Source: Echinarachnius parma (taxonomy: Eukaryota; Echinodermata; Echinoidea; Clypeasteroida; Echinarachniidae). From it: a stretch of 64,000 nt of DNA. Shown here piece after piece: positions 29,001 through 36,649 of this stretch; positions within the stretch are counted from its first letter, which is position 1; every line of letters starts with the position of its first letter. The notes beneath the pieces are model-generated. The model searched no databases, was not told where the DNA came from, and saw only the letters and a program-made list of their open reading frames with translations. The stretch covers positions 49,345 to 113,344 of the forward strand of contig JBAMJV010009319.1 in assembly GCA_037951105.1 (NCBI GenBank), in the 5' to 3' direction. The position numbers were made by a program, and so were the translations under genes.

Positions 29001-31183
29001 TGACGTACAACATCACATCACTGCCTTCGGGGGAGACCAGGAGCGAGTTATTGTCCGTCGAGGGTTGCCTTCTCGACTACAAATACATTGAGGTCATCCA
29101 TGCGGGTGTCCAGTGCGCTCTCTGCGTAAGTAGATTCAAATACATCAAGGTCATCCATGCGGGTGTCCAGTGCGCTCTCTGCGTAAGTACAGTCAAATAC
29201 ATTGAGGTCATCCATGCGGGTGTCCAGTGCGCTCTCTGCGTAAGTACAGTCAAATACATCGAGGTCATCCATGCAGGTGTCCAGTGCGCTCTCTGCGTAA
29301 GTACAGTCAAATACATTGAGGTCATCCATGCGGGTGTCCAGTGCGCTCTCTGCGTAAGTAGATTCAAATACATCAAGGTCATCCATGCGGGTGTCCAGTG
29401 CGCTCTCTGCGTAAGTACAGTCAAATACATCGAGGTCATCCATGCAGGTGTCCAGTGCGCTCTCTGCGTAAGTACAGTCAAATACATCGAGGTCATCCAT
29501 GCGGGTGTCCAGTGCGCTCTCTGCGTAAGTACAGTCAAATACATCGAGGTCATCCATGCAGGTGTCCAGTGCGCTCTCTGCGTAAGTACAGTCAAATACA
29601 TCGAGGTCATCCATGTGGGTGTCCTGTGCGCTCTCTGCGTAAGTACGGTCAAATACATCGAGGTCATCCATGCGGGTGTCCAGTGCGCTTTCTGCGTAAG
29701 TACAGTCAAATACATCGAGGTCATCCATGTGGGTGTCCAGTGCGCTCTCTGCGTAAGTACAGTCAAATACATCGAGGTCATCCATGTGGGTGTCCAGTGC
29801 GCTTTCTGCGTAAGTACAGTCAAATACATCGAGGTCATCCATGTGGGTGTCCTGTGCGCTCTCTGCGTAAGTACGGTCAAATACATCGAGGTCATCCATG
29901 CGGGTGTCCAGTGCGCTCTCTGCGTAAGTACAGTCAAATACATCGAGGTCATCCATGCGGGTGTCCAGTGCGCTCTCTGCGTAAGTACAGTCAAATACAT
30001 CGAGGTCATCCATGCGGGTGTCCAGTGCGCTCTCTGCGTAAGTACAGTCAAATACATCGAGGTCATCCATGTGGGTGTCCAGTGCGCTTTCTGCGTAAGT
30101 ACAGTCAAATACATCGAGGTCATCCATGTGGGTGTCCAGTGCGCTCTCTGCGTAAGTACAGTCAAATACATCGAGGTCATCCATGTGGGTGTCCAGTGCG
30201 CTTTCTGCGTAAGTACAGTCAAATACATCGAGGTCATCCATGTGGGTGTCCTGTGCGCTCTCTGCGTAAGTACGGTCAAATACATCGAGGTCATCCATGC
30301 GGGTGTCCAGTGCGCTCTCTGCGTAAGTACAGTCAAATACATCGAGGTCATCCATGTGGGTGTCCTGTGCGCTCTCTGCGTAAGTACGGTCAAATACATC
30401 GAGGTCATCCATGCGGGTGTCCAGTGCGCTCTCTGCGTAAGTACAGTCAAATACATCGAGGTCATCCATGTGGGTGTCCTGTGCGCTCTCTGCGTAAGTA
30501 CAGTCAAATACATCGAGGTCATCCATGTGGGTGTCCTGTGCGCTCTCTGCGTAAGTACGGTCAAATACATCGAGGTCATCCATGCAGGTGTCCAGTGCGC
30601 TCTCTGCGTAAGTACAGTCAAATACATCGAGGTCATCCATGCGGGTGTCCAGTGCGCTCTCTGCGTAAGTACAGTCAAATACATCGAGGTCATCCATGTG
30701 GGTGTCCAGTGCGCTCTCTGCGTAAGTACGGTCAAATACATCGAGGTCATCCATGCGGGTGTCCAGTGCGCTCTCTGCGTAAGTAGAGTCAAACCTGTCT
30801 ATAAAGACCACCCAAGGGAGACAGAAAATGTGGTCTTCATCAGCAGGGGGGCTATATGTGACCGGCTATAGCAAAACCTTGCACTTGTCAGTAATTCATG
30901 TATTGAAGAAATTCGCATTTTAAGTTCACATAATGTGTGTACAAGACTTATGATTGTAACATTGAAACAATCATATCTTCGCCAATAATTGATCAATTTG
31001 TTAGAACAAGGCATCAAATGAAAGCTTAAAAATCTACATTTTGATTTTTACCGACAAGTGCAGGGTTTTGGTATAGCCGGTCACATATAGACAGGTTGAT
31101 TTATGTATTTTTCAAGAGAGTCTATAAGTGGTCTCTATCTACAGGTGGTCACTAGAGCAGGGTTGATTGTTATACACTTTGTT

Positions 31184-31223
<40 letters not shown>

Positions 31224-33351
31224 GTTAAGTTAAAACAGAAACTGAATCTCATTTAATGAATTATTATTTAAACAGCCAGAAATTGATAGACATGAAATGA
31301 GACAGACAAACAAATTTTATGTTTTTTTTTTTTATCATTGAGAGAAATACTTTATTATACTTACATGTATAATACTTATAATAATTACAAATAATGTTTT
31401 TGTTATTTTCTTTGGGTTTTTTCGGCCACCAACAATTAGAAAAGTCAACAATTTGGTTGCCCAAAGGGCCACTAGATGGAAAGTTAATATAGAGTACTGG
31501 TGTAGTTTTTTGCAACCAAAAATTCCATTCGGGCCACCGATAGAAAATTCAAAACTTTGGTGGCTTAAAGGGCCACTAGATAGAAAGTTAATGTGGAGTA
31601 CTGGTTAATCCTGTTATTACTACAGTATCCTAAAAAATTTCTGCCTTATTTTTTTTTCTGCCTATCTTTTCCTTCCAGGTTATTGGGATAATATCAGCGT
31701 TAGTTATGATAAAGAAGTTCAACGAAGAAGAAGATAGTTGTAAGTATGCATGAATGCATCTATTAGAAAGAGCAGGGGGAACACACAGATTTTAAGTTGA
31801 ACTTAAATTAAGGTTTAAGACTTAAATAAAGTTATGGAAAGCCGTTTGTAGCCCTTGAATGAAAATAATATTCAAGAGCAAAAATGCACATATTTTAATG
31901 AATTTTAATAAATTTGACATCAAGAATATTAAATCTCCTTGATAATAGAACCAAAATTGAATGTTGCATTTTAAAACTAATGCATAGCAAATAATGGCTT
32001 TCCATAATTTTAAGTTCAACTTAGGATCTTTGTACAACACCCCCTAGTTGAAAAATGCATTTTCAGTCCTTGGCATTTTGCATGCTCTTGAATGGAAGTA
32101 AGCATCGTATGCTTATTTGTTTTATTTAGTAAATTTGACTTCTTTTCGTTTTTAGTTTACTTTGGAGAGACGAGAATATTATTTTGTTGATTGTAAATTT
32201 ATGATTTTTTAATTAGTTTTCTGTTTGAATAGAAGAATCTACCATAGGAATTTTCATTTCTGTTTTTATTTTGTTTTCAATGTTAGTGAACATTTTCTCT
32301 ATCTATAGTATTATAGTGTGTAGATTTTTAAATGCACATTCAATACATGTTGCATCTCGTGTGACTCAATACATCATATACATGTTTAGACATTCATGAA
32401 GAATGACTTGTCATGTACCTGAAGTGAAATTTTACGATAGAATTGCAAAAACACCCTATTGAATAAAGATTGTCCGTTTGATCTCGATCATCTGAATTGT
32501 ATTGTTTCATTGCATCACTGGGGACATTTTGATTGTCATGTCAACTGTAAGGACAGAGGAGGAATTTGTTTTATTTTTATTTTATTTTATTTGTTTTGGG
32601 GGCGGGCGGGTTCTTTTCTAGCTTGTCTGCATACAAATAGGACTCTAAATTTTGCTTTGCCAAAAATGTATGGGGCTCTTGTAGACATTTTGGGGACTTA
32701 ATTTCCCTGAAGTGAGCTCTGTGTATTTTTGTTCCCACCATAGTGTAGGACAGGTATTGTGTTCTGAACCCTAGGGGGCTCTTTTTCTGCATTACAATCG
32801 AGGCTCATTTGGACACTTATGTCGCTAAAATTGCCCAGGACCCTCAATTGGTAGTCCCTGTGGATTTGTTTGCCCACTGCAGTCATTCTGTAAAATTATT
32901 CTGCGTTACTTCGGTATTCCCTCGCACTTATTCCTTATAGTTGATTTCTAATCATTTGGGTTTGTGTCAAGTTTTATAACAGCTTCTGACCATCATGGGC
33001 ATTGAAAAGAGGATTTAGGGACGAACAAACCGTCACAGGAGCTTTCTAGCGTAGTAGTCTAGCAATCGGGAGGCCTCAGGATTGAATCCCGGGGCGAAGC
33101 CCTATATTCTTTGCTCAATTTAATTTATACTTCTGGTCAGTTTTCCTAGATGTTTGAAATAATAACAAAACATTATACATGACAATTGACGTCAGAGAGT
33201 CCCCTGTAACTGTGTTTGCACCGTGTACATCTCATGTTCTTTTACTTCCGTAGTTGATTTTATCGGTGGCTTTGATTCGTCCTACACTGCCTACAACTCG
33301 CACGCACAAAAGCCACCCGCTACAATGCAGTTGGAGCCTATTTATGTGTAA
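2003..33351 (+). CDS. NKAIN: NKAIN family protein, Na+/K+-ATPase interacting; whole gene, six coding exons
   Basis: Joined exons 2003-2056, 10206-10343, 16585-16668, 28928-29125, 31679-31739 and 33254-33351 give 633 nt and 210 residues, close to the roughly 207-residue vertebrate proteins. All introns are GT-AG; the first four are phase 0 and the last is phase 1. Visible family features are the N-terminal MGCC, VFDFLGY near residue 26, an FG..QYRP segment near 53-59, WWREHG at 107-112, a YIEVIH segment before the last helix, and EEEDSFDFIGGFD near the C-terminus. Four hydrophobic segments lie at about 9-24, 32-53, 67-89 and 148-168. N114 (NCS) and N120 (NIT) are possible glycosylation sites in the loop between helices 3 and 4. 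Known family members bind the beta subunit of Na+/K+-ATPase in neural membranes; function here is inferred. The paralogue number cannot be assigned. The exon 4 donor is amplified 30-fold, so longer isoforms are possible. Confidence 0.93.
2881..3025. repeat. Hairpin-forming repeat, family H, copy 1
   Basis: Ends are TGGGCATTCTC and GAGAATGCCCA. The arms, including CTTCGAAGACGTGCCCA and its complement, pair along almost the whole element. Related copies are at 33466-33607 and 48070-48207. Confidence 0.85.
3529..4530 (+). mobile_element. hAT-like element, GGCAAGTAA family, copy 1, interrupted
   Basis: Starts CAGGGCTTT and ends TTAGTGCGGACTGCAGAGGCTTG. Reiterated GGGCAAGTAAA/GGGCAAC phrases are typical of this family. 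A second repeat type rich in TAGCCCCC (about 4265-4460, also at 25165-25330) sits inside it. Confidence 0.65.
5121..5376. mobile_element. Foldback MITE, family G, copy 1
   Basis: Terminal inverted repeat GTGAC(C/T)GGCTATAGCAAAACC at both ends, left end carrying a small TATAATA insertion. Other copies are at 21643-21893 and 30858-31084. Confidence 0.85.
5781..6177. mobile_element. TTAA-flanked MITE, family T, copy 1
   Basis: Ends TTAAAGGGATCTAGTAAC and GTTACTAAGTCCCTTTAA are inverted repeats and carry TTAA on both sides. A copy of nearly the same length, highly similar throughout, is at 24371-24766. Confidence 0.88.
7817..8088 (+). mobile_element. hAT-like element, GGCAAGTAA family, copy 2
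   Basis: Starts CAGGGCTCGACACC, ends TTAGTGAGGAGGCTTG, with several GGGCAAGTAA phrases on both strands inside. Confidence 0.75.
9041..9175. repeat. 45-bp tandem repeat, three copies
   Basis: Three head-to-tail units beginning TTATC(C/T)CTTGGTGACCAG and ending GGCTGAGCTCT, differing at a handful of bases. Confidence 0.9.
9819..9905 (+). pseudogene. NKAIN: Decayed partial copy of NKAIN exon 2 (echo 1)
   Basis: After TTTGTCAG the sequence reads IATLEKLVFDVWVYMFV, clearly derived from exon 2, then diverges before the exon's 3' half. It keeps an acceptor but no donor. The intron sequence after it also matches the next copy, so this is a tandem duplication of about 200 bp. Confidence 0.88.
10019..10105 (+). 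pseudogene. NKAIN: Decayed partial copy of NKAIN exon 2 (echo 2)
   Basis: After TTTGTACAG it reads IATLERLQVFDFLGYMFVPI, with an extra CAG codon, then diverges and meets a stop downstream. It lies 187 bp before the true exon and has the same acceptor but no donor. Confidence 0.9.
10206..10343 (+). CDS. NKAIN: NKAIN coding exon 2
   Basis: Acceptor TTTGTACAG at 10205 and donor GTAAGT at 10344 enclose 46 codons in phase 0. The exon encodes IATLERLVFDFLGY, the second membrane helix and the FGLFGSYQYRP segment. It is the third and only complete member of a tandem triplication; two decayed partial copies lie upstream. Confidence 0.95.
11793..12290 (+). repeat. Interspersed repeat with TCTATCGG motifs, copy 1
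   Basis: Contains GGATGCGTCCGGACGCATCC, TTCTATCGG phrases, TTCGGAACACGGCGTGCGAT and ATTGCGCAACAATTCTTCAC. The same blocks occur in reverse order and orientation at 45505-46322, showing an interspersed element. Confidence 0.8.
12606..13772. mobile_element. TACCGTATTTGTCGG terminal inverted-repeat element, long form
   Basis: Begins TACCGTATTTGTCGGTGTAT and ends with its complement. It carries subterminal TATTAACCGC repeats at both ends and an internal hairpin at 13157-13338. A 191-bp short form is at 54815-55005. No transposase is visible. Confidence 0.87.
13157..13338. repeat. Near-perfect hairpin with arms of about 85 bp
   Basis: Centred near 13247. The inner arms are GGGTCTATTTTGTTACGCGA and its complement around CCGGGAATTGGGGAAATCCCCGG-like sequence. 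Outer arms carry TAGCCCGCCATATCACTCAT. ORFs here are an effect of the palindrome. Confidence 0.9.
14127..15412. mobile_element. AGCTCACCTGAG element with internal 300-bp triplication
   Basis: Left end AGCTCACCTGAGCCAAAGG and right end CTCAGGTGAGC form short inverted repeats. Inside are a GTCGTCC/GTCGTGC simple repeat (about 14173-14250) and three tandem units of roughly 300 bp starting near 14265, 14575 and 14880. Each has TTCATCTTCTTCTCCAGAA and GTGGGCGTGGCCC. Open frames in the units are repeated non-coding translations. Confidence 0.8.
15548..15763 (+). mobile_element. Degenerate GGCAAGTAA-family fragment, copy 3
   Basis: Contains GGGCAAATAAAATG, CGGGCAACTGA and GGGCAAGTAAAATC in family order, with a G-tract of about 18 bases and no clear ends. 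Confidence 0.5.
16585..16668 (+). CDS. NKAIN: NKAIN coding exon 3
   Basis: Acceptor CTCTGCAG and donor GTAAGTGA enclose 28 codons forming the third membrane helix (WLGWNVFIVCLYLGVGFLSIE is its core). The aligned human family segment is WVTWNVFIICFYLEVGGLS. The 3' half of this exon is duplicated about 304 bp downstream. Confidence 0.94.
16640..17400 (+). repeat. NKAIN: Tandem duplication of the NKAIN exon 3 end and following intron
   Basis: The segment from the exon 3 end through about 16905 recurs at about 16941-17205, and its tail once more near 17362-17400. Shared blocks include GTGTGGTTTGGGAAGTAGGC and GGTGCTTCCACATTTCTCTT. Confidence 0.9.
16925..16972 (+). pseudogene. NKAIN: Partial copy of NKAIN exon 3 with intact donor (echo)
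   Basis: Encodes FIVCFLYLGVGFLSIE in frame, one codon longer than the true exon, followed by GTAAGTGAG. The 5' half of the exon and its acceptor are missing, so it cannot act as a normal cassette. Confidence 0.9.
18651..19310. repeat. 135-bp tandem repeat, three copies, split by a hAT insertion
   Basis: Each unit carries TTTAACAACAGAAGGAAATG and CATAAATTCACTTCA. Copies begin near 18655, 18785 and 19180. A partial fourth is near 19588. Confidence 0.85.
18890..19161 (+). mobile_element. hAT-like element, GGCAAGTAA family, copy 4, with target duplication
   Basis: Starts CAGGGCTCAACACTAGCAC and ends TTAGTGTGGAAGCTTG. It is flanked by TGTAAACC on the left and TGTAAACT on the right, a 7 of 8 match consistent with hAT 8-bp target duplication. 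The host repeat units show the uninterrupted site. Confidence 0.82.
19850..20162 (+). mobile_element. Diverged GGCAAGTAA-family relative, copy 5
   Basis: Starts CAGGGCTCGACACTCCCAC but uses GGCCAGTAGAA and GGCCAGC phrases instead of GGCAAGTAA. The right end is TGTGGGGCAC. Confidence 0.6.
21643..21893. mobile_element. Foldback MITE, family G, copy 2
   Basis: Ends GTGACCGGCTATAGCAAAAC and GTTTTGCTATAGCTAGTCAC, with an interior matching the copy at 5121. Confidence 0.88.
22060..22352. repeat. Direct duplication, about 90-bp blocks 190 bp apart
   Basis: Both blocks contain TTGTCTGAGCACTGATGTTG followed by ATCATGTATCCATGAT and a GACTGCAGA(T/C)CATCTA segment. Confidence 0.85.
22377..22900. repeat. 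About 172-bp tandem repeat, three copies
   Basis: Units start near 22377, 22552 and 22721 with ATCATATCAGYCCAACAAAT. They share GAAAGAGAACCTGCGC and CGTTCACTGGTCCATACA. The third copy diverges in its second half. Confidence 0.9.
23698..23985. repeat. Foldback element
   Basis: Left arm GGAGGTTTGTACAAACCATGG and GTCTACATCTATGGAATGC pair with the right arm GCATTCCATAGATGTAAACC and its continuation, around a loop of about 90 bp. Confidence 0.85.
24371..24766. mobile_element. TTAA-flanked MITE, family T, copy 2
   Basis: Inverted ends TTAAAGGGATCTAGTAAC and GTTACTAAGTCCCTTTAA. It is highly similar over its whole length to the copy at 5781-6177. Confidence 0.9.
25562..26305 (-). mobile_element. 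hAT-like element, GGCAAGTAA family, copy 6, split by a MITE
   Basis: In reverse orientation it starts AAGCCTCCGCACTAAC and ends AAGCCCTG. A TTAA MITE (25682-26140) is inserted inside. Confidence 0.8.
25682..26140. mobile_element. TTAA-flanked MITE nested in the hAT copy, with terminal repeat amplified
   Basis: Inverted ends ATTAAAGGTGCATCTGTAAAGTGTC and GACACTTTACAGGCATCCCTTTAA-like. The left terminus is present three times as a 43-bp tandem repeat (about 25670-25798). Confidence 0.8.
26683..26810. repeat. Poly-C, poly-A and (AAT)n low-complexity tract
   Basis: A run of C, then A, then AAT/AAAT-rich simple sequence. Confidence 0.9.
27630..28450. repeat. About 300-bp degenerate tandem repeat, three to four copies
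   Basis: Units share CATTTGGAAGAGGA, CATTGATCAGTGAAATT, CAACTGATTGCAGGGGGG and GGGCCGGGCACCTGGCC. Long G runs occur at the same place in each unit (about 27814, 28079 and 28309). Confidence 0.88.
28928..29125 (+). CDS. NKAIN: NKAIN coding exon 4 (proximal donor)
   Basis: Acceptor TTTTATAG and the first GTAAGT donor at 29126 enclose 66 codons in phase 0. It encodes the loop with WWREHG, NCS and NIT sites, and EGCLLDYKYIEVIH leading into the fourth helix. Its last 45 nt are the first unit of the 30-copy array, so the 3' end of the exon is ambiguous. Using the proximal donor gives the usual family length. Confidence 0.92.
29081..30790 (+). repeat. NKAIN: 30 x 57-bp minisatellite made from the NKAIN exon 4/intron 4 donor junction
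   Basis: The array is exactly 1710 bp, 30 units of 57 bp with no indels. Each unit has 45 nt of exon (AAATACAT...CTCTGC) followed by 12 nt of intron (GTAAGTACAGTC or variants). All 30 donors are intact. Variation is confined to a few sites: GCGGGT/GCAGGT/GTGGGT (Ala/Val), CAG/CTG (Gln/Leu), CTC/TTT (Leu/Phe), ACAGTC/ACGGTC/AGATTC, and GAG/AAG. In the NKAIN frame each unit encodes KYIEVIH(A/V)GV(Q/L)CA(L/F)CVSTV with no stop. Open frames on the opposite strand and in another + phase are by-products of the 57-bp period. Confidence 0.97.
30858..31084. mobile_element. Foldback MITE, family G, copy 3
   Basis: Ends GTGACCGGCTATAGCAAAAC and GGTATAGCCGGTCAC, in NKAIN intron 4 just after the 57-bp array. 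Confidence 0.88.
31182..31217. repeat. (CA)n dinucleotide microsatellite
   Basis: Uninterrupted ACACAC run in NKAIN intron 4. Confidence 0.95.
31679..31739 (+). CDS. NKAIN: NKAIN coding exon 5
   Basis: A pyrimidine-rich acceptor ending CCTTCCAG and donor GTAAGT at 31740 enclose 20 codons plus one base. It encodes the end of the fourth helix and the KKFNEEEDS acidic turn typical of the family. Confidence 0.93.
31740..33253 (+). other. NKAIN: NKAIN intron 5
   Basis: Contains a foldback MITE (31771-32046) and a weak tRNA-like segment near 33033-33100. I see nothing else supportable. Confidence 0.6.
31771..32046. mobile_element. Foldback MITE, family S, copy 1
   Basis: Left arm TTTAAGTTGAACTTAA and TTATGGAAAGCC pair with right arm GGCTTTCCATAATTTTAAG and TTCAACTTAGGATCTTTGT. 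A related copy is at 38788-39090. Confidence 0.75.
33254..33351 (+). CDS. NKAIN: NKAIN coding exon 6 (C-terminus)
   Basis: Acceptor TTCCGTAG completes the Phe codon from exon 5, giving DSFDFIGGFD, a strong family signature, then a short cytoplasmic tail ending LEPIYV and TAA at 33349-33351. The stop lies inside a consensus donor (GTGTAAGTAC), so a further short terminal exon is possible. Confidence 0.9.
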
Positions 33352-33465
33352 GTACATGTAGCAGTTGCACGCTTTTAAAATAGGTACAAACAAGCGTTCA
33401 ATTGGTGTTCATCATTTTCTGTTTGTAGCAGTCACATGCTTGTACTGTCTGTAGGTACAAACAAG

Positions 33466-33607
33466 TGGGCATTCTCTACAAAAGTGTGCCCACGACTTGA
33501 CATGCATGACTATTTAAAGAACCGATGCTCTATACAAATTGCATGAGCATCAGAGTTCTCTTTGTCATGCATGCCAAGTCGTGGGCACGCTTTGGTAGAG
33601 AATGCCA
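33466..33607. repeat. Hairpin-forming repeat, family H, copy 2
   Basis: Starts TGGGCATTCTCTAC and ends GTAGAGAATGCC, with the same GTGCCCACGACTTG core as the copy at 2881. It lies just after the NKAIN stop codon. Confidence 0.85.
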
Positions 33608-33869
33608 ACATGTGGTGTTCAAACAAATTGTTTTCATTTTTTGCTGTTTGTAAAATTTGGTGTCGCAAATACTTTTAAACAGCTCAGCTTCTTTGCTCTA
33701 AAATTGATATGCAGTGAAGTATAATTCTTGCAGCTCTCAGATGATTGACTGTGCTGTGTTTACATGTCCGTTAATATTTGTTTTTCTTACGATTATGATT
33801 CTAAGATGGTGTTGTTTTAATGCTAAATTTATTCTCGGTCATAATGCAAATAATATTAACATCATGGTC

Positions 33870-34003
33870 ATATTCATCATCATCCCGATCCATCAGCAGC
33901 CGCAGCAACAGCAGAAGCAGCAGCCAGTAGAAGGAGCAGCAGCATCATAATCAATAATCATCATCTTCATCATCATCTTCATTGTCGTCATCTTCATCAT
34001 CAC

Positions 34004-34034
<31 letters not shown>

Positions 34035-34172
34035 TTCATCATCATCATCATCATTATCATCATCATTGTCGTCATCTTCATGTCATTATCATCACCATCA
34101 TCATAATTATCATCATCATCATCACCATCACCCTTTCCATCACCATCACCATCATCATCATCATCTATCATT

Positions 34173-34206
<34 letters not shown>

Positions 34207-34243
34207 CCACCATCATCTATCATCATCACCATCACCATCATTT
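33870..34243. repeat. (CAT/TCA)n trinucleotide microsatellite with CAG-rich lead
   Basis: Begins with a CAGCAG-like stretch and then TCATCA triplets with interruptions. Both strands stay open as poly-Ser/His or poly-Met/Asp because of the triplet period. Confidence 0.95.
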
Positions 34244-34974
34244 GTTTCCTTTTTTAATTGCATGACATGAATCCAGCTACATTATTGAGCTGTTTGTTGA
34301 TATCACTCTTCCTACTTGCAATGTAAACAATTTGCAAAATTTGTGCTCCATTTTTTTTGTTTCAATAACTTGTACCCTTTCCTTCTGCTGAGGTTCCTAT
34401 GCATTTAATTTAAAGGTCTTAAATAAAAAACTTCTCTAAAACCAAGAATCCAAATGTTAAAAACTTGAAACTAAAATATGAATAGAGAAATAAAATATGA
34501 ACTGTTTAACAACAGATACTTAGTTTTCTGGTTAGGCAAACAGTTAGGTATGATTAGACACAAACGATGCATGGTTATAAAGTAAACATTATGCATCCTT
34601 ACATTTGAACAAATTTTAATTTGAGCTCTGTGAATTATGTAATTTTATTTTGCATGACGTTGAAAGCAAGCATTTCTGCATCTTCCCTTTTTTTTCAATC
34701 AATGTTTTTACTGTGTTTTCTATACCCTTTGTTTGGCATTAATGCATATTTTCACATTGTTAGTCAAAGTTGTTCCATTGTTTGGCATGATGCATTTTTA
34801 CATTTTTAAACAAAGTTGTTAAGTAATTTTCTCTACTCTTTGTTAGCATGATGCATTTTCACATAATTTGTAATCAATGGTTTTGCCTTGTTTTCTATAT
34901 TATACCCTTGTCTGGTTTTTGTACATGTATGTGTATTGCATGATGTGACGTGACGTCCTTACATTGCTGCATGC
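34244..34974. other. Intergenic, possible NKAIN 3' UTR, no element recognised
   Basis: AT-rich, with weakly repeated TTGTTTGGCATGATGCATTTT-like phrases (about 34730-34870). AATAAA-like hexamers occur near 34424, but no clear transcript end can be chosen. Confidence 0.4.
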
Positions 34975-35900
34975 CTTGTGATGCTCCCTCTCTTGGTGGT
35001 CCGCTTGTATGACTTCTCGCTACTTCTTGGAACCAACAGCGACCCGAGGTAAATTGGATAACCCATCCAGGACGAGAACTAAATATTTCAAGGCAAAATT
35101 GTTCATTATTTACCTCCTCAAATTGGCAACTCGTTATTTTGTCCTACCTTTTAATGACATCAAAATAGGTGGAAAATATGTGAAGTTATCAACATTTTAA
35201 GAAGAAAAAAAACATTAATGAACTGGTTTGCTGTGTAGTTGCCAATTTCAACAATGAGATCTGATTTGAAAATGTGACAATACATCGCCAATTTTTGCCT
35301 TGTGATGCTCTCTCTCTTGATGGCCTGCTTGTATGACTTCTCACTACATACTGGGAACCGACAGTGACCCGAGGTTAATTGTTTGTAGAGAGTGTCAAGC
35401 ATTTGGATGATACGCTGCAGGCGGCCATTTTAAACTAGGCTATTTCAAGGAAAAATTGATCATTATTTCCCTCCTAAAATTGGCAACTCCTTATTTGTTC
35501 CTACCTCTTGATGATGACATCAAATTGGTTGGAAAATAGTTATCAAAGTTTATGTAATAAAAAACATTCAGTTGTTTTCTCGTGAAGTTGCCAATTTTAA
35601 CAATGAGATCTGATTTTGATACACTGCAGGTGGCCATTTTGAACTAGGCTTGTTTGCGTGCATTGCATAACACTGAGCCCGTGTGTATTGTGCACCTTGC
35701 ACAAGGTGTTCTCAAGATGACACCCCACATATGATTTACAAATCCAAACCACCTTTGACCCTTCCAGGGTCAAATTATCAAATTGGCAACTCCCTATTTT
35801 TGTCCTACCTTTTAAATACATCAAAATAGGTTGAAATTAGATATCAAAATGTGAGAAAAAAACATTAAGTGGTTTTCTCGTGAAGTTGCCAATTTGATTG
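34975..35900. repeat. About 300-bp degenerate tandem repeat, three copies
   Basis: ATTGGCAACTC followed by a TCCTACCT block and GACATCAAA recurs at about 35124, 35479 and 35779. TGTATGACTTCTC and GACCCGAGGT recur at about 35008 and 35333. Confidence 0.85.
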
Positions 35901-36649
35901 AGATTTCAATCATGTACCAATATCATTCTAAGATTCTTCTGAATATGTGATAAAGGAACACTGTTTAGTAACCTAGTGACAATAGTTAAATTTGATGTAA
36001 GATTTTAACAAGTACTGCGGCCAATTTATTTTTTACTACAGTTGATATTGTTCTTGGAACACTTTTCATTCAATCATAAATACATCTATAATTAAGGAGC
36101 ATTTGAAAAATCAAAGCTCATTTCATTCCGCTGTTATAAGCCAAGCCAAGCTTATCTTTCAGGGGGCAAATATGACACATCAGATAGACTCCCATTGCCA
36201 TCATAGGCTTGTGTGTTGTACATAGATCCTAATTCGGTGGTTGCCAATCAATACAAGAGTATCTAGTGGCCAAATTAAATTGTTGGTGGCCATTGGCATT
36301 TGGACCACCGTAAAGGCTAAAGCCTGGTTAAAGGACAATGAAACATGGGCAAAGCCTTGTTTGCTTCATAAGAGACGAAATAGGAGGAAAAGTTTGAGCA
36401 CAATCGGTCAAGAAATGAGAAAACTATGCCTCTTTGAAGAATTTATTTCTATGTTTATTTCAAGATTTAATTTTGAAGAATTTAAAACAATAAAAACTGT
36501 CACATAGTTTCTTTCTGTTCTTAGTGTTTTTCTGCAGACTTAGTCAGAATTATCTCACATCTGTACAAAAATTGAAAAAAGAAGAAGAATATCTTGTATA
36601 TCTTGTATAGAGGAATATGAGATCATGAAAGTAGATGTTACAACTTGTT

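Noticed and set aside
29081-30790. CRISPR-like array
   Set aside because: Units are directly adjacent without unique spacers, and the locus is an exon of a split animal gene.
29048-30811. Antisense 587- and 571-residue repeat proteins
   Set aside because: A 57-bp period keeps any stop-free phase open over the whole array. There is no promoter, non-repeat domain or family similarity.
29000-30871. A separate 623-residue repeat protein gene on the + strand
   Set aside because: Its start is inside NKAIN exon 4 and its frame is the exon frame running through the array. It is better explained as extended exon 4 options than as an independent gene.
33033-33110. tRNA-like segment with GGATTGAATCCCGG
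   Set aside because: Only a B-box-like match with weak arms; perhaps a SINE fragment, not supportable as a feature.
33893-34257. Met/Asp-rich and Ser/His-rich open frames
   Set aside because: Both strands of a CAT trinucleotide microsatellite.
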